A stretch of DNA of 64,000 nt from Adiantum capillus-veneris (GCA_014529385.2 CM043960.1:23932396-23996395), one strand, 5' to 3'. Positions 51,940-63,854 are shown, counted from the stretch's first letter. Made by a program: numbers and translations. Notes: generated by a model from the sequence alone, not told the origin.

Positions 51940-53060
51940 TTAAGGCCTCCTCGGAGGGCGCTTGTAGTGACCGGGTTGTCCTCGCTGTTTGTCTTCTTCT
52001 TGCTGCCTCTTTTATTTTCTCTCTACTTCCTCCTCTTCTTCTAGGTTGGCACTATGCTGCTCACTTTCTCTTCTTTCCCTCTCCAGCTTTTCTTTCTCTC
52101 TTTCTACTTCTAGGTCAACTTCCCGCTGTTTGCGACGAATTTATTCCAGTATTTTAGCCTCTATATCCCTCTTTTGAATGTCAAGCAAACGTTTGACGAC
52201 TGCATTGGAAAACTCATATGAGCCTGTCTCAAACACATTATCAGCAACATATGCTTTTCGATCATCCGTTTGCAGCCAAAGAAAAAGCCAGGAATTCAAA
52301 GTTTCTATAAGGAACTTTTCCTCTGCTCAGCACTCTGGTGCTCTAGACTGGGAGTAACAAGCCAAGTTTGTGGTGGGTTCTGAAACACTTTGTAGAAGCT
52401 ATTATCGATTATAAGTGTGTTTTGGGCGTTGTACCCCGGAGTGTGTTTCCAGAACAAGGATAAGTCTTTCATAAACACAGGTTTTCTCTGGATCTGCTAG
52501 GATTGCTTTGTACAGTGTGCTTGAGAAAAAAACCCAGTAATCTTTGGCACCTGGTCTTTAAAAACAGTATGGCAAATACTCATGACTTTACTATGGAGGC
52601 TTGTGCTCCATATAAACACATTAAAGAACTGCGTGCACCAGTCCAAAAAAAAAGGCTGTCCTCGCGACAGAACACCTGCTTTTATCAAGTACATCGTATT
52701 TCAGCATTTCGTCTGCATATGCTGAGGGCTTTTCACCAAAGCGAGGCTCTACCACTGCCACCAGAAGACCGTTCAGGTCCAGCACCAGAGCCCTTTTTTC
52801 ATCACATAAACGCTTAGGCACCCATATTAGGTCTGGTAGAGGATACCATTCAGCAAAAATAACCGGCCCACTTGGGTGCACATAATTTAGGCGCTCAATA
52901 ATACTATGGGCAAGCTGTGAATATTGTTCAAGGCGTTTTTCAATCTCCATTTTCTGTCTCCTTAACTGCCTGGCTTTGTGGACTCGCCATCTCCGTAATT
53001 TCTACCATTGCATGGCCGCAGTTGCATCAGGCATGACGATTAATGCCTATTTCTCTTCCT
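51940..53060 (-). pseudogene. FCP1/NIF-type HAD phosphatase-like gene carried by the transposon
   Basis: A splice-acceptor-like TTTCCCTACAG precedes 53,060. Then come a basic segment (KLRRWRVHKARQLRRQK) and EIEKRLEQYSQLAHSIIERL. The HAD core motif is KRALVLDLNGLLVAV (D-x-N rather than D-x-D), followed by FFNVFIWSTSLHSKVMS, FMKDLSLFWKHTPGYNAQ and TLIIDNSFYKVFQNPP, matching the order of the FCP1 homology domain. The C-terminus is a charged coiled coil (REVDLEVEREKEKLER) ending in HYKRPPRRP. Stops fall at 53,047, 53,002, 52,497, 52,141 and 52,012, and frameshifts near 52,700 and 52,340. Plants have FCP1-like genes with DLNGLL motifs, so host capture is likely. I cannot exclude that some stops lie in unrecognised introns. 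Confidence 0.75.
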
Positions 53061-53264
53061 CTGTAGGGAAACCGCGATACGAAATGAGCAAGTTTAAAAA
53101 AGAAAAACCGCAAAAATTACAATGAACTGCTGCTCATATTCATATTGCACAAAAATACATTTTCATTGGAAAACAAAATGCATGTTAGTTACAATACGCA
53201 TTTGGGTTTCAAAATGGTCTAGCATATACAGTGAAGGGCACAACCGGGTAGGGAGAAATAAGTC

Positions 53265-56200
53265 TTAACACAATTTTTTGCAAGCTCTTGAGCGGATGGC
53301 TTTCTTTTCACCTTTGGAGCTTTTAGCCTTGTCCAAACCACAGGCTGTGCTTGCAATGTCTTCGGGTACCTCTTCAAGGCCAACTTTTCTTTTCAGCTGA
53401 CCTTTACGCAAAAAACCCTCAAGAGGGCTGTTGTCACAAACTTCTTGCTCATCTTCTATGTTGTCATTCTTCAAAGTTTCCCCTGAGCCACTAGCCACTA
53501 TCTGCTGAGAAGCTTCTGATTTGTCACTTGCAGCAGGCATCGCTGGCACACGAGGCACATGAGGAGCCATGACAAAAAAATCATCTTCCGAGTTCCTGCT
53601 CACATCACCGCCTTCCTCCGTTGTTTTCATGCTTTCATTTGGCATCTGTTGGGAGCCCTCATCCACCCCTTCACTCCTTGCATCCAGCTCAACACCCTTC
53701 TCCGTCGAAGGGTTCTCACCTGTATCCAGCTCATCACTCTCCTCGATCGAAAGGTCCTCCATTACAGCCTTTCCCTTGCCCTTCGTGTCATGCACACTGT
53801 CCACATCACGGAGGGACTGCCCCAGGCCTGCAACAAAAAATGTGGATTAAGACTCATATAAGCATGTCATGTATGCTAGAAAATGTTTGATATGATGTGA
53901 CTATGTGTGCGGCCTGGCATACATTGGAATCCATTATGCTGACAAGCCCAGTATGCTAATTCGAATTGCTGAGTATGCTAACTAGCATATCAAATATGCT
54001 AGTTTGCATCTAGAGATGGTAGCTTACTTACTAGATTTGCCATTATGACAAACTTACTCTAGTCTGTACACTGAGCACAAGTATGCTAATTAGCACACTA
54101 GATATGCTAATTAGCATACTCGGTATACTAATGAGCATACTGGGTATGCTAATTAGCATACTGGGATTGCTAGTAGCTAGCATACAAGGACTGTCTTCAG
54201 TATACTAATTAGCATATCCAGTATGCTAATTAGCATATCCAATATGCTAATAAGCATATCCAGTATGCTAATCAGCATACTCAGTATGTGAATCAGCATA
54301 CCCAGTATGCTAATGAGCATTCCCACTATGCTAATTAGCATACCCAATATGCTATTTAGCATATCCAATATGCTAATAAGCATATCCAGTATGCTAATTA
54401 GCATACATAATATGCTAATCAGCATACCCAATACGCTAATCAGCATACCCAGTATGCTAATCAGCATATACAGTTTTCTAGTTAGCATTTGGATATGGTA
54501 GTTAACTTACTAGATATGCTAATATGCCAAACTTACTCTAATCTGTACACTGAGCATAGGGTATGCTAATTAGCATACAAGATATGCTAGTTAGCATATC
54601 CAGTTAACACACTCAATATTCTCACTGGGTATGCTAATTAGCATATCCAGTATGATAATTAGCATACAACATATGCTAATTAGCATATCCAGTTAACACA
54701 CTAAATATTCTAATTAACACACTGGATATGCTAATTAGCACACCCTGTACAATCTTACCAAATGTTGGTGTGATTGGATGTCTTTGCTCTGTGGGTTTCC
54801 AACACCATTCTTGTGGTATCCTTTGCTGGCAGGTCACAGCTCTACATTTTGTCGACAAGGAGCATGCAGCTGCAAAGCAGAGAAAGTGGTAGCTATGCCC
54901 ACAGGGCATCTTGACCGTGGAGAAGATTCCCTTTACTTCAAGTGGCAAACTGCAGCCATTGCACGGGTTGATCATCGTCCCATCGCATACCCCTTCTATA
55001 CTTTCTATAAAAGTGCCCATAGCCATATTACACAGGGCAGTGGGAATGGAGGAGCCTTGTAGCATCTTGCTCATGTGAATTAGGAGCTGCAGTTGACCTT
55101 CACATGCATTCACTTTTGCTTCCATAACCTCCACATTAATCTGCACACCAAAAGAGGAGCATGGTAAGTACATAGGTTTGTTGTGCACATATTCCAATCA
55201 TACGGTAGAAGCATAAAAGCCACGCACTTACACGCTGACAAATTGAGTCAGCAGCAAGAGTGTCCTCAGTGTCAGGAAATGCCAAACCTTCCAATGTCTC
55301 TTTAAATGTCTCTATTTTTACTTTACACTCTATTTCCCTCTTTGCATCCATGTTGTCGCTCTGTAGTAACCTCTGTAATTCATTTTCAGCGTCGTGAATC
55401 TTTTGTCTCATAGCAAGCACAATTGGGGTGACCCTAGCATTGCTTGCTTGGACAACCCTCGCAGCTTCAAAGTATGATTTTGCAGTTAGAAGATGTTCTT
55501 TAGCATCTTGCAGTTGTTTGCTCAGAATTTCAGAGGCATCCTTTATGTGCTGCAAATTCTCAACACCAAAAAATGACAGGCTTTCAGCCTGCTGGTGAGT
55601 GTTGTGGCGAGAGATGGGTGTCTCCTTGGTATCCTCCTTCATTTCAGCTTGCACCTCCTCGATGTTTAGACATACATTGCGCATCCTCCACTTTTCGACA
55701 TGGGCCTCGTAGTACCCTTTCTCTCGGAGGTCCTGCAAATGCTGGACAACGAATTCAGCCCAATTGAATTGCATGGCTGAGCTACTTGCAATTGCCGCCG
55801 GGTTGAATTATTTTACAAACCCCTTGGCGAATGCAGAGTTGATCTCCATGTTTGTTGGGGGCTTCTGGTACACCTTGTAATGCAGCTGCATCACCTGGTC
55901 GAACATATCAGTACGCAAACAACTACATTTAATGCGATAGTGACTACGATTCTTTGACTCTCTGAAAACACTGAACCACTCCACATCATTGATCTGATCC
56001 CACCTCACTAGTTTGGGGTTGGCACTGAACCAGGGAGAGGCCATGAACATCACTGAACTCTTCTGCTGTAATACAGAACTTGCTCTGTACTGGGACTGTA
56101 AACTTTGGAGTTTTCCATCGACCTGCACACCCCCAATGTCACAAGATTAGCAGTAGGAAAGTGCATTATTGAGCACTTACTTCCAATTTCAAGGTTCAAA

Positions 56201-56355
56201 TCAAACACTGGTTTGTGCTTCTTGAGCCAGAATTCGACTTGAGTGATTGTATTTCAAGTGACTATTCACAAGATGTCCTACTGCTAAAGCCGACATCAAG
56301 GGACAACTCTCCAGCCAAGACAACACCAACAACTATCCTCACAAATCATAATGAG

Positions 56356-56438
<83 letters not shown>

Positions 56439-56667
56439 CTGAGTCATGCTTCCCCTTTGTATGCAAGGTCTTTGCCATTGGGGATGCTGGGGAATCAGAG
56501 AGCTTCACCCTTTTTCGGGGCGGAGAAGAAGCAGCAGAAAGTTCAGCCCTTGACTTTGTTTTTGGTTCTCTCTTACCTCTGGCTCCTGCGCCCCTCTTAC
56601 CTCTGGCCCCTGCATCCCACTTCTCTCCATGCATGTTGACTGCCCCACTCCGCTTCTCTCCACGCAT
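53265..56667 (-). CDS. coiled-coil / RING-like zinc finger protein of the transposon
   Basis: Likely exons in transcription order: 56,667-56,439 (basic, NLS-like PPRKRVKLSD; donor CAG|GTTCTC); 56,122-55,232 (acceptor GTGTGCAG, donor CGT|GTAAGT); 55,140-54,759 (acceptor TGTGCAG, donor TTTG|GTAAGA); 53,827-53,265 (acceptor TTTGTTGCAG, stop TAA). The last two joins keep the frame (ICQR|INVEV, and PTFG|LGQSL). Exon 2 has no known domain at first (SANPKLVRWDQINDVEWF), then long charged helices. Exon 3 holds a RING-like CNGC...CGHSYHFLC...C...C cluster. The last exon is acidic and ends in a basic tail. An in-frame TAA at 55,810 lies where CAA would give Lys-Gln-Phe. Another exon may lie between exons 1 and 2. 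The role is unknown; a nuclear accessory or ubiquitin-ligase-like factor is possible. Confidence 0.65.
53828..54758 (-). other. intron of the RING-like gene carrying the right palindrome array
   Basis: Canonical GTAAGA donor and TTTTTTGTTGCAG acceptor, joining in phase 1. The 931 bp are almost entirely palindromic repeats. Confidence 0.75.
53935..54735. repeat. right array of ATGCTAATTAGCAT palindromes, 21-bp period
   Basis: Core ATGCTAATTAGCAT is a perfect 14-bp palindrome. Between about 54,190 and 54,480 it recurs with a regular 21-bp spacing (units such as TATGCTAATCAGCATACCCAG), close to two helical turns. The periodic frames encode a meaningless seven-residue repeat. The centre differs from the left array (AATT here, AGTT there). 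Confidence 0.94.
56355..56436. repeat. (GA)n microsatellite in the right end of the transposon
   Basis: On the reverse strand this is (CT)n immediately after the first donor site of the RING-like gene. It mirrors the (CT)n near the left end: in both genes the tract lies on the sense strand as CT. Confidence 0.95.
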
Positions 56668-56829
56668 TTTGACTGCCCCACTCCCCTCAGAGTAACGCTG
56701 CGTAAATGGTCAGGAAAGTGGATTCAGGGTGGTCTCCCTATTTTGAAATATTTGATGGATTCCCACACGTTTGAAAAGTTACACTCTCATTATGCTTACA
56801 AGATATGCTTGTTTCCACATGATAACTAG

Positions 56830-56864
56830 CACAAAAAGCATGACAAGTTAACATGCTTACACCC
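56830..56864 (-). repeat. right terminal inverted repeat
   Basis: Reversed it starts GGGTGTAAGCATGTTAACTT and continues GTCATGCTTTTTGTG, the counterpart of 46,948-46,983. Confidence 0.92.
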
Positions 56865-56868
56865 CTTA
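56865..56868 (+). repeat. target site duplication CTTA, right
   Basis: CTTA following the right terminal repeat, equal to 46,944-46,947. Because the right repeat ends CCC before CTTA, a 3-bp TTA duplication is a less likely alternative. Confidence 0.8.
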
Positions 56869-57900
56869 TCACACTGTGTTCTAATACATCTATCTTGTTG
56901 GATGGTGGAAGATATTTACTTCAATCTTGTTCCTTAGAGGATTTGTCGCCACAACCTTTGTATCAAAATGATGTATTCTGATCATTATTATAAATAAAAT
57001 TGATTTGGCATGTATCACAATAGTTTTTTTTGGGTGTTTAGTATAATTTTATTATACAGTTTGTATATCAAAGGGGATTTTCATAATAAACACACACACA
57101 CCATCCCGATCACTCTTGGTTGAGTGATCCCGTATAATTAAATTGTACTAATAATTATAAAATGACCTATTGCTACTAAGTATTTCTTCATAGTAGATAA
57201 GATGGATATCCTCCCTAACCAAATTGGGCTATGCCAGCAAATAGAGGATACCAATTCCACCTACGACCACAAAGTGTATTCTCTCGTGTTTCAAAGCACA
57301 AGAGTTCCATAGAAGGCTTCTAGATTTTGAATATGAAGCTTTATCTAGTGGTTCCTTGTATGTTCTTAACATTTCTTTGGTTAATGATTGGATTTCTCTC
57401 CTTGCATCTTCTAGAAAGATCTATCTAGCCTTCTTTCTCTATTTGAGAATTTCCTAGTTTATGTTCCTTTTATTCATACTCAAGATTGTGTTGATTTGGA
57501 TTTTTACTTTTTGTCTCTTCCTACTATTGTAAACAAACTATATTTAATTTATAACATCCATGCCTTGCCTTTAGAAATAAAGCAAAATAAAAATGTGAAC
57601 AAACCACTTTTAGACTTTGATCTCCTTGATCCACAAGAGCAAGAAGACCTCTTAGCCTTTGTAGGCATTCGAACATCATCTAGCCTGGAAAATCTATTTC
57701 AAATATCTTTTCCAGTGTAGTCCCTATGATTCCCCCTAGACAAATAGAGTTGGATTCTATTGACTTAGCAACCAACTTTGGAATTTTGAGCTTATCAACC
57801 ATTGTGCATGTTTTTCGATTATCTCTTTGGCCTTCTTGTGCAGTATTCCAGTGAGATCTGTATAATAGTGTAGAACCACATCTTTACAAGCTAAACATCT
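56869..57900. other. unassigned; possible 5' part of the Penelope-like copy
   Basis: A short CACACACACACC tract at about 57,090-57,103 could mark the left border of the retroelement that follows. Open frames (57,496-57,720) are not recognised. Confidence 0.3.
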
Positions 57901-60315
57901 TTTGTCTACTGATCTCTCGTTTGAGCTTCAACAGATTTCCTTAGCTCTTGTAGACTCTAACTCATCTCTAGTGGCAAGAACAAAAGGAGTATCCCTTGCG
58001 GATTGGCTTAAAGTCACAAAGAAGTTTCTTAGGAATTGTTGGCATACATATAGGCCCTTTGTCAAATGTGCATGTAGAAAACTAGACCATAATTCAACAT
58101 GCAATGCATCTGTACTATGGGCTGACCATCTATTGTGGTATGTATTTCAAAATCTACCTAAGTTTTTTCCCTTCAGTTCGGGACCAGCATAAGTTTATGC
58201 ATTTATAGCATGGGTAGCTACTTTACCTTTGGAACTATGACATGTTATTTAGTCTAGTATCACTTTCATGAACACATGCTTGAGGCTGCTCGTAAGCTGG
58301 TTCTGTACTCCCTAGGAAATCCTCTACTACCCAGACTTGCCAACACACCCATAGCCAATACCATCAAAATTATTCTTAGACCCCTGAAAGGCAAAGAACC
58401 CATGAACAAGTGCAAACACCTGATAGTGCGTCATCTGCTGCACATAAGAAACCTCAACATTTTTGGGGTGTTGAAGACATTGGGGATACATTGAAAGCTT
58501 TGGAATTTATCTCAAATGAGGAACATGTTTGGACTATTCTTACTAAATCTAATTCACTAAAACAAATGACTAGAAACTATATGTCCAAAGGAAGATTCGT
58601 ACATTTAATTTTTTGTAATAAGTTTTTGGACTTTATAGAACCTTTTGTCTTTTACCAAGAAATCTTTAATTTGATTGGCATACCTAGAACCTTAGTGTAC
58701 TTCAACATAACATTTGGTTGAAAATACACTGGAAATTCAAACAACATTCTATATAAAACTTTTAATACTTTTTCAATCCTATTTGATTTATCACTTGACT
58801 ATAGTTGTATGACCCTTAATAGGTTTGCTAGATTTTGTAAAAATGTTGAACCTTTTGGTATACATATTCTCACAACCGACACTAACATTGGTAGAGGCTT
58901 AACCATATTCCTATGTTCCCTTTAGACACTATTAAAGTTTCAAAATAAATGATTGTTGGTTGGTAAAAATTATGTTATGTATTGGGTATAGATTATTGTG
59001 TTATGCACCAGAATATTATTTCTCAAAAAATTAATGAAGCAATTAGAATCAAATTTGCATCACATAGGGTCTATTAGTTATCTTGGTTTAAGGACCCTGA
59101 TTTGATGAATGAAATTAAATTCCTTTTTGAGCACCTATTTATTTGTGGTGTCGATAAATCCTCCCGAAACTCCATATGTATTTGTAAAAAATTGGTCCGT
59201 CTAGTGGCTTATAAAGGACTTTCATCGAGTGAATTTCAAATATCTCACAAATCTGAGGATTAAATTATTGTGGATGTCCTACAATTCTCCTCGATGAATG
59301 AGATATTATTATCCTCTAAACATACTCTTCCCTATCTCATGGGTAATTAAAAAACTCACAAGGAGGAATTTAGATGGATAACCAATACACATGGCTTAGT
59401 GAATACACTGAAGGATCTCATCCTAAACTAAAGACCTTCTCAAAGATTACTACTAATCGTTATTGGATTATCAATAATCAATGTGATTTTTTGATAAACC
59501 TACCAAATGAAGTTTTCTTGGCATATACATTCGATATAAAATCTTGCTATGAGGCAATACCACATTATGGTAATAATGGGTTGGTCAACACATTGAAACA
59601 TATAATAAAATTACTTAGCGGAATGGGTTATAAAGGGTTAAAAAACTCTCTCACAAATTAATATTACTCTCACCAAAAAACTTAAACAGATTGCATGATC
59701 ATTTGAATTCTTAATCATTTTGAACCATTTTTTGTTGGATAACTGTCTATCCAAACTAGAAAATTACATTTTTCATAAAGGAGATGCTCAATGGGGGTTT
59801 TTGAAATCAAAAGATATAGACATTGTGGTCAATAATGGCTCAATCTCTGACATAATACTTCATATGTGCTAGGTTGTTAGTTTTTGTCGTAATTTTTGAC
59901 ACTGACAAACAAGAGGAGGGGGTCGTTGACACTTGTCTTCCCAATTAATAAGAAGTACTACTGAGCTTGTGTGTATTTTTTATGGTGGCAGCAGGTAAGA
60001 GATTCCTTCCTTGGGATTACAACAAGAACTACATCAATAGCAAGATATGTTCATCCATTGCTCGGTTTTATTTTTTATGATTAAAATATAATCCTTGTAA
60101 ATTCTCCTAGGATAATTTTATACTCACTTAGTACAATTTCATGCATTTGCTCGGTTCTATCTCTTTATGATTAATATGTAATCTTTGTAAACTCTTCTTT
60201 GATAATTGTATACTTACATAGTATAACTTCATTCAATTATAAATTCTAAACTTTCCCATATGTACAGGCTTTTTTATGACTCTAGTAGTATTCTCTTGTA
60301 AAATTTGAGGTATCT

Positions 60316-60319
60316 TTAA
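60316..60319 (+). repeat. TTAA target duplication, left
   Basis: TTAA before the CACTAGG end. Confidence 0.93.
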
Positions 60320-61659
60320 CACTAGGTTGGTAACCTAACAGGACATAAACGTGTCCTTTCAGGGTTTTGAAAAAAACCTCCAAAACCATAGTAGATCCGC
60401 TCATTTTGTAAAATCCTTTCATGAGGTTATAGTTCAAGGCCTACTACACATGGAAAAAACAAGAAACTTGTAAAATTTCTCATCTTTTGGTCACACCAAG
60501 CCTCCAAAGTTGATGGACCAGTACATTTTCATCAAAACAGTCATTTCTTATGTTTTTTTGCATAAAAATAAGATTAGGGATTTTTGTAGAACTTGAGATA
60601 AATTCCCTAGTTAACTTCAATGGGTTGGTGATAAGAACATATGATTTCTTCTCACTCACTATTTTTTGTTTTTCCAAAAGAAATAGGTACAAAAAAGGTT
60701 GATTTTTTACCATTCTGCAAACCTATCATCAAAGTTTCTATAGCCACGCTCAATACAAATAATATATGCATGTTTTCTTAGTTCCCTATTGTCCTTTAGG
60801 TTCATAAGCAGCCATGGAGCATGTCAAAAGAATAATACATCTCTTACCAAGGGGAATCGTGGGGACAAAGATGAAGTGCTAAATACAACAAACATGAAAA
60901 AACTGGGTTCAACATTATGAGTTGTAGAATCCCATAAAAAATATTCAATATCTAGCCAAATTTGATCCTTATGACTAGATATGGTTACTACCTACAAAAT
61001 GCATGTAGTTGTCACAAGAAACTAACAATATTGAAAAAGCTATACTTGATATACTAGAATGTTTTGTTTTCTTCTATAATTGAAAAAATCAACCATCGTT
61101 GTCTACTATGCAAAATAGGGTATTAGGTACCCCAAAACTCAAGGAATATTAGCTTTATGTTACAATATGTGACATAGGAAATCAAAACTGCATTTGGATA
61201 TCATGAAAGACACCAAAAAAATCATAGAAGAGCTAAAATTAGCTAAAAAGCAGGATTTGATAATTTTTGTAATTTGGTCATAACTTACAAGTTTAATATT
61301 TATTTCTCCCTAGAAGCATCAGGACATGTCGAGGACTACTAAAGATAGTTCTCTAGCATTACAGACGTCACAAACATGAATTCTAGAGTGGTATAGTTGC
61401 AAAAAGTTGAAAAAAGCCAAAAACAGGACCCGTTTTTTCACACAGTTTAGGTTGTGAAATGTTGTGCAAGGACAAGGTTAAAGATGGAATTGATATTCCA
61501 AAAAAATGTCGAGTTTTTTTCAGCTCATGAGACAAATTTCTAGATAGATAGCACCTCAAAATCCATTTTGAAACTCTTGACATAATTCAAGGAAAATGGT
61601 CACTTAACAGGACATAAAAGTGTCCGAGGACATAAAGGTGTCCTATCACCAACCTAGTG
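60320..61659. mobile_element. non-autonomous TTAA-target DNA transposon, 1,340 bp
   Basis: Ends CACTAGGTTGGT...ACCAACCTAGTG are perfect 12-bp inverted repeats flanked by TTAA on both sides (60,316-60,319 and 61,660-61,663). Just inside are palindromic GGACATAAA-N-GTGTCC motifs: one near 60,340 and two near 61,610-61,645. The interior has no transposase, only short frames. TTAA duplication is known for piggyBac, Kolobok and Sola3. The end sequence alone does not settle which. The related locus at 44,231 lacks the insertion. Confidence 0.93.
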
Positions 61660-61663
61660 TTAA
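61660..61663 (+). repeat. TTAA target duplication, right
   Basis: TTAA after the CCTAGTG end. Confidence 0.93.
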
Positions 61664-61749
61664 GTATGTATGTTCTATCCGGTGTCTACTCCCATTGTAT
61701 GGTTCAATAGTTTGTGAAATCAAACTATCGTTAGGAATTCAATCATAAA

Positions 61750-61993
61750 CACACACACAGATTGAGAGAGTGAGTTAATAAATTTTCTTTTGAGCTTTGA
61801 AGCTTTGGTTTTACTTGAGAATATATTTTGATACCTTCTTTGAAGATCTTTGAAGTTCCTTTTGTATGGTAGCTCACTAACCAAGGTGGAAATCTACCCT
61901 TGCACAGTGAATACTTTTTGAAAACAAAGGCGCCTTCCTCTACTTTTGATTCACATAGGCAATTCACCGTAGCCACAACAGCCTCTCTCTTTC

Positions 61994-62035
<42 letters not shown>

Positions 62036-63854
62036 CAAGGAAATAGATGAGCCCTTAAACACATGCTTATTCCCATTCCAACAAATGCCACATTTGATTG
62101 CATTGTCATGGAGGGAGCCGGGACAACAGGTGAAGGTTGGGTGGTAAAGACAGTGAGAACGCTACTCATTGCGGTGGTGTGGCAGCTGATAAGGATGGGA
62201 AATCTAGCAAGAGGTGAGCTATCTCACAGGACCATGGCCAAATTAACCAAGAAGTCTGCACCTATAATGTTCTTGATGCTAGGGGTTGTTCTCACCCTGG
62301 TGGTCTAAGACATCACCTTCGCCGAGCTTGCCTGAGCAACCCAAAATGACAAAGTATTCTGTAATAGGCCATTCTTGGAAGTCACGTGCCACGCCACTTT
62401 TGGGCAAGCATCAATCATTTCTATTGCACCTCATGGAGAGTCTACCAATCCACGAAGGAGCCCTGGGTTGGTGGAAGTTGAAGCAGCAACAAGGAGGAGC
62501 AAGTGTAGCGGTTGCCTGCTGGTTTAGATGATCATCGATCTTGGGCTTATGATGATGACAACATCACATGTATCACATGCACAAATTAGCTCAAATCTAT
62601 CCAAACTCTTTTTAGACAGTGAATGGTAAGACATTTATGTGCTTCTAACCTCATTTATTGAATTTTCTTTCATGCTTTCTATGATTGTTGAAGATTGTAT
62701 AAGATTGTAATCCCTAACTCTTAGGTAGAAGCTGTAGATGTAAGGTGTTAGTAAAGTGTGGGACTCTTGGGAGCAATTGTGGATTCTTGGATAAAGCTAA
62801 CCGATTAGTGCCACATGGAAATTTGATTCCTATTTTCTTCCTTTTTCTTGAGCATAGTCTTGTGTAAATGTGCGAGACAACTACATTTGTTTTTATAAAA
62901 GAAGGTCACTGAGTTAGGATCTTAGGCACATGGTCTTAGTCACAAACTTGGACACCTCACGTCAAGAGACTTTTGTGACACATGAGAGACAATCACTTCA
63001 AAATATTCCACCCTTATTCTTAGTTTAATTGAGTTGACATGGTCCGAGGCTCGATGTAAATCCGTGCCAAGCGAAATTGTATGACCTAATACATTTGTAG
63101 CTACCACCACCTAAATCAATTGTTCTCTCGATTATAGCAATGCAAACATAACTATGAACGCAGCTCTGTACTAAAAGCAACAACATTGCTCTCTCATTGC
63201 TTCTTGCACAAGCTATTGCCTTAATTATGTTCGGTTATACTCATTGGCAATGGTGTAATGGAATTGGATTTACAATTAGATTTCTCTAAGATTCTTTTTA
63301 ATGTTCCATCATATGGTATATTACTTGATATTGTATTCATCCCTACTAGTGGTTCCAATATCCTTTTTAGATGGTTAAGGTTCAGGTCATGTATTAGACA
63401 TGGATTTTCTTTTAAATTTTATTATGCAAGTTGCCTAAAATAAAGCACCATCATTAATTTTTTCATTTAAAGCTACTATTTGACCTTCATCTTGTTATCA
63501 CACAACACTAATCTCTACTGACTCCCATCCCTACATTGTAAACAACGCTCATTACAAAGTTTTAAAATGTTAATGCATTTAGTGTGCGCTTCAATTAGTT
63601 TTACAATCGATAAGAATTCATTTTTATTGCTTTGTCTTTGAGAATTACTATTGTAGATAAAGCTACATGCAATGGTTTCATGTCAAAGAACCTCGAGGTA
63701 TGAAATATTTTTAATGCATTTTGATGTTACCTCTCTAGAAAAATCATTTGCCATCGGACATATTTTTGTGGAAGTTAGAGCTTCTTTTACTTGTTTACAT
63801 TCTATTATAAGTTGCAGGATTAACTATTTTAATCATGCATTGTACTTACAATTA

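Larger units (their letters stand above)
57900..61766 (+). mobile_element. Penelope-like retroelement, copy 2, interrupted
   Basis: A decayed forward-strand reverse transcriptase is recognisable. Near 59,150 GVDKSSRNSICICKK corresponds to the DK...N...CKK motif of Penelope-like RTs. Near 59,325-59,385 LPYLMG, KTHKEEFRWITNTHG matches the LP..Y..PK-HK...RFI block. At 59,400-59,600 LSEYTEGSHPKLK, YWIINNQCDFL and AYTFDIKSCYEAIPH match the NS...F-D-x-x-x-L-Y-T-x-I-P-H block, with the first catalytic Asp in FDI. The second catalytic block is not legible. Upstream frames (57,902-58,721) are open but unassigned, and I saw no GIY-YIG endonuclease. The 3' part matches copy 1, is split at 60,320 by a TTAA transposon, and ends in CA repeats near 61,750-61,760. 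Confidence 0.62.

Noticed and set aside
54177-54488. Open frame of repeated Met-Leu-Ile-Ser-Ile-Leu-Gly heptads on the reverse strand (and a similar one on the plus strand)
   Set aside because: It is the direct translation of the 21-bp palindromic repeat within an intron; several frames are open simply because the unit length is a multiple of three.
51201-55810. Alternative nuclear genetic code with TAA/TAG as glutamine
   Set aside because: The pattern would fit, but the apparent natural ends of the transposase, RING-like and FCP1-like genes are TAA, and C-to-T decay at CAG/CAA explains the stops. Kept only as a remote alternative.
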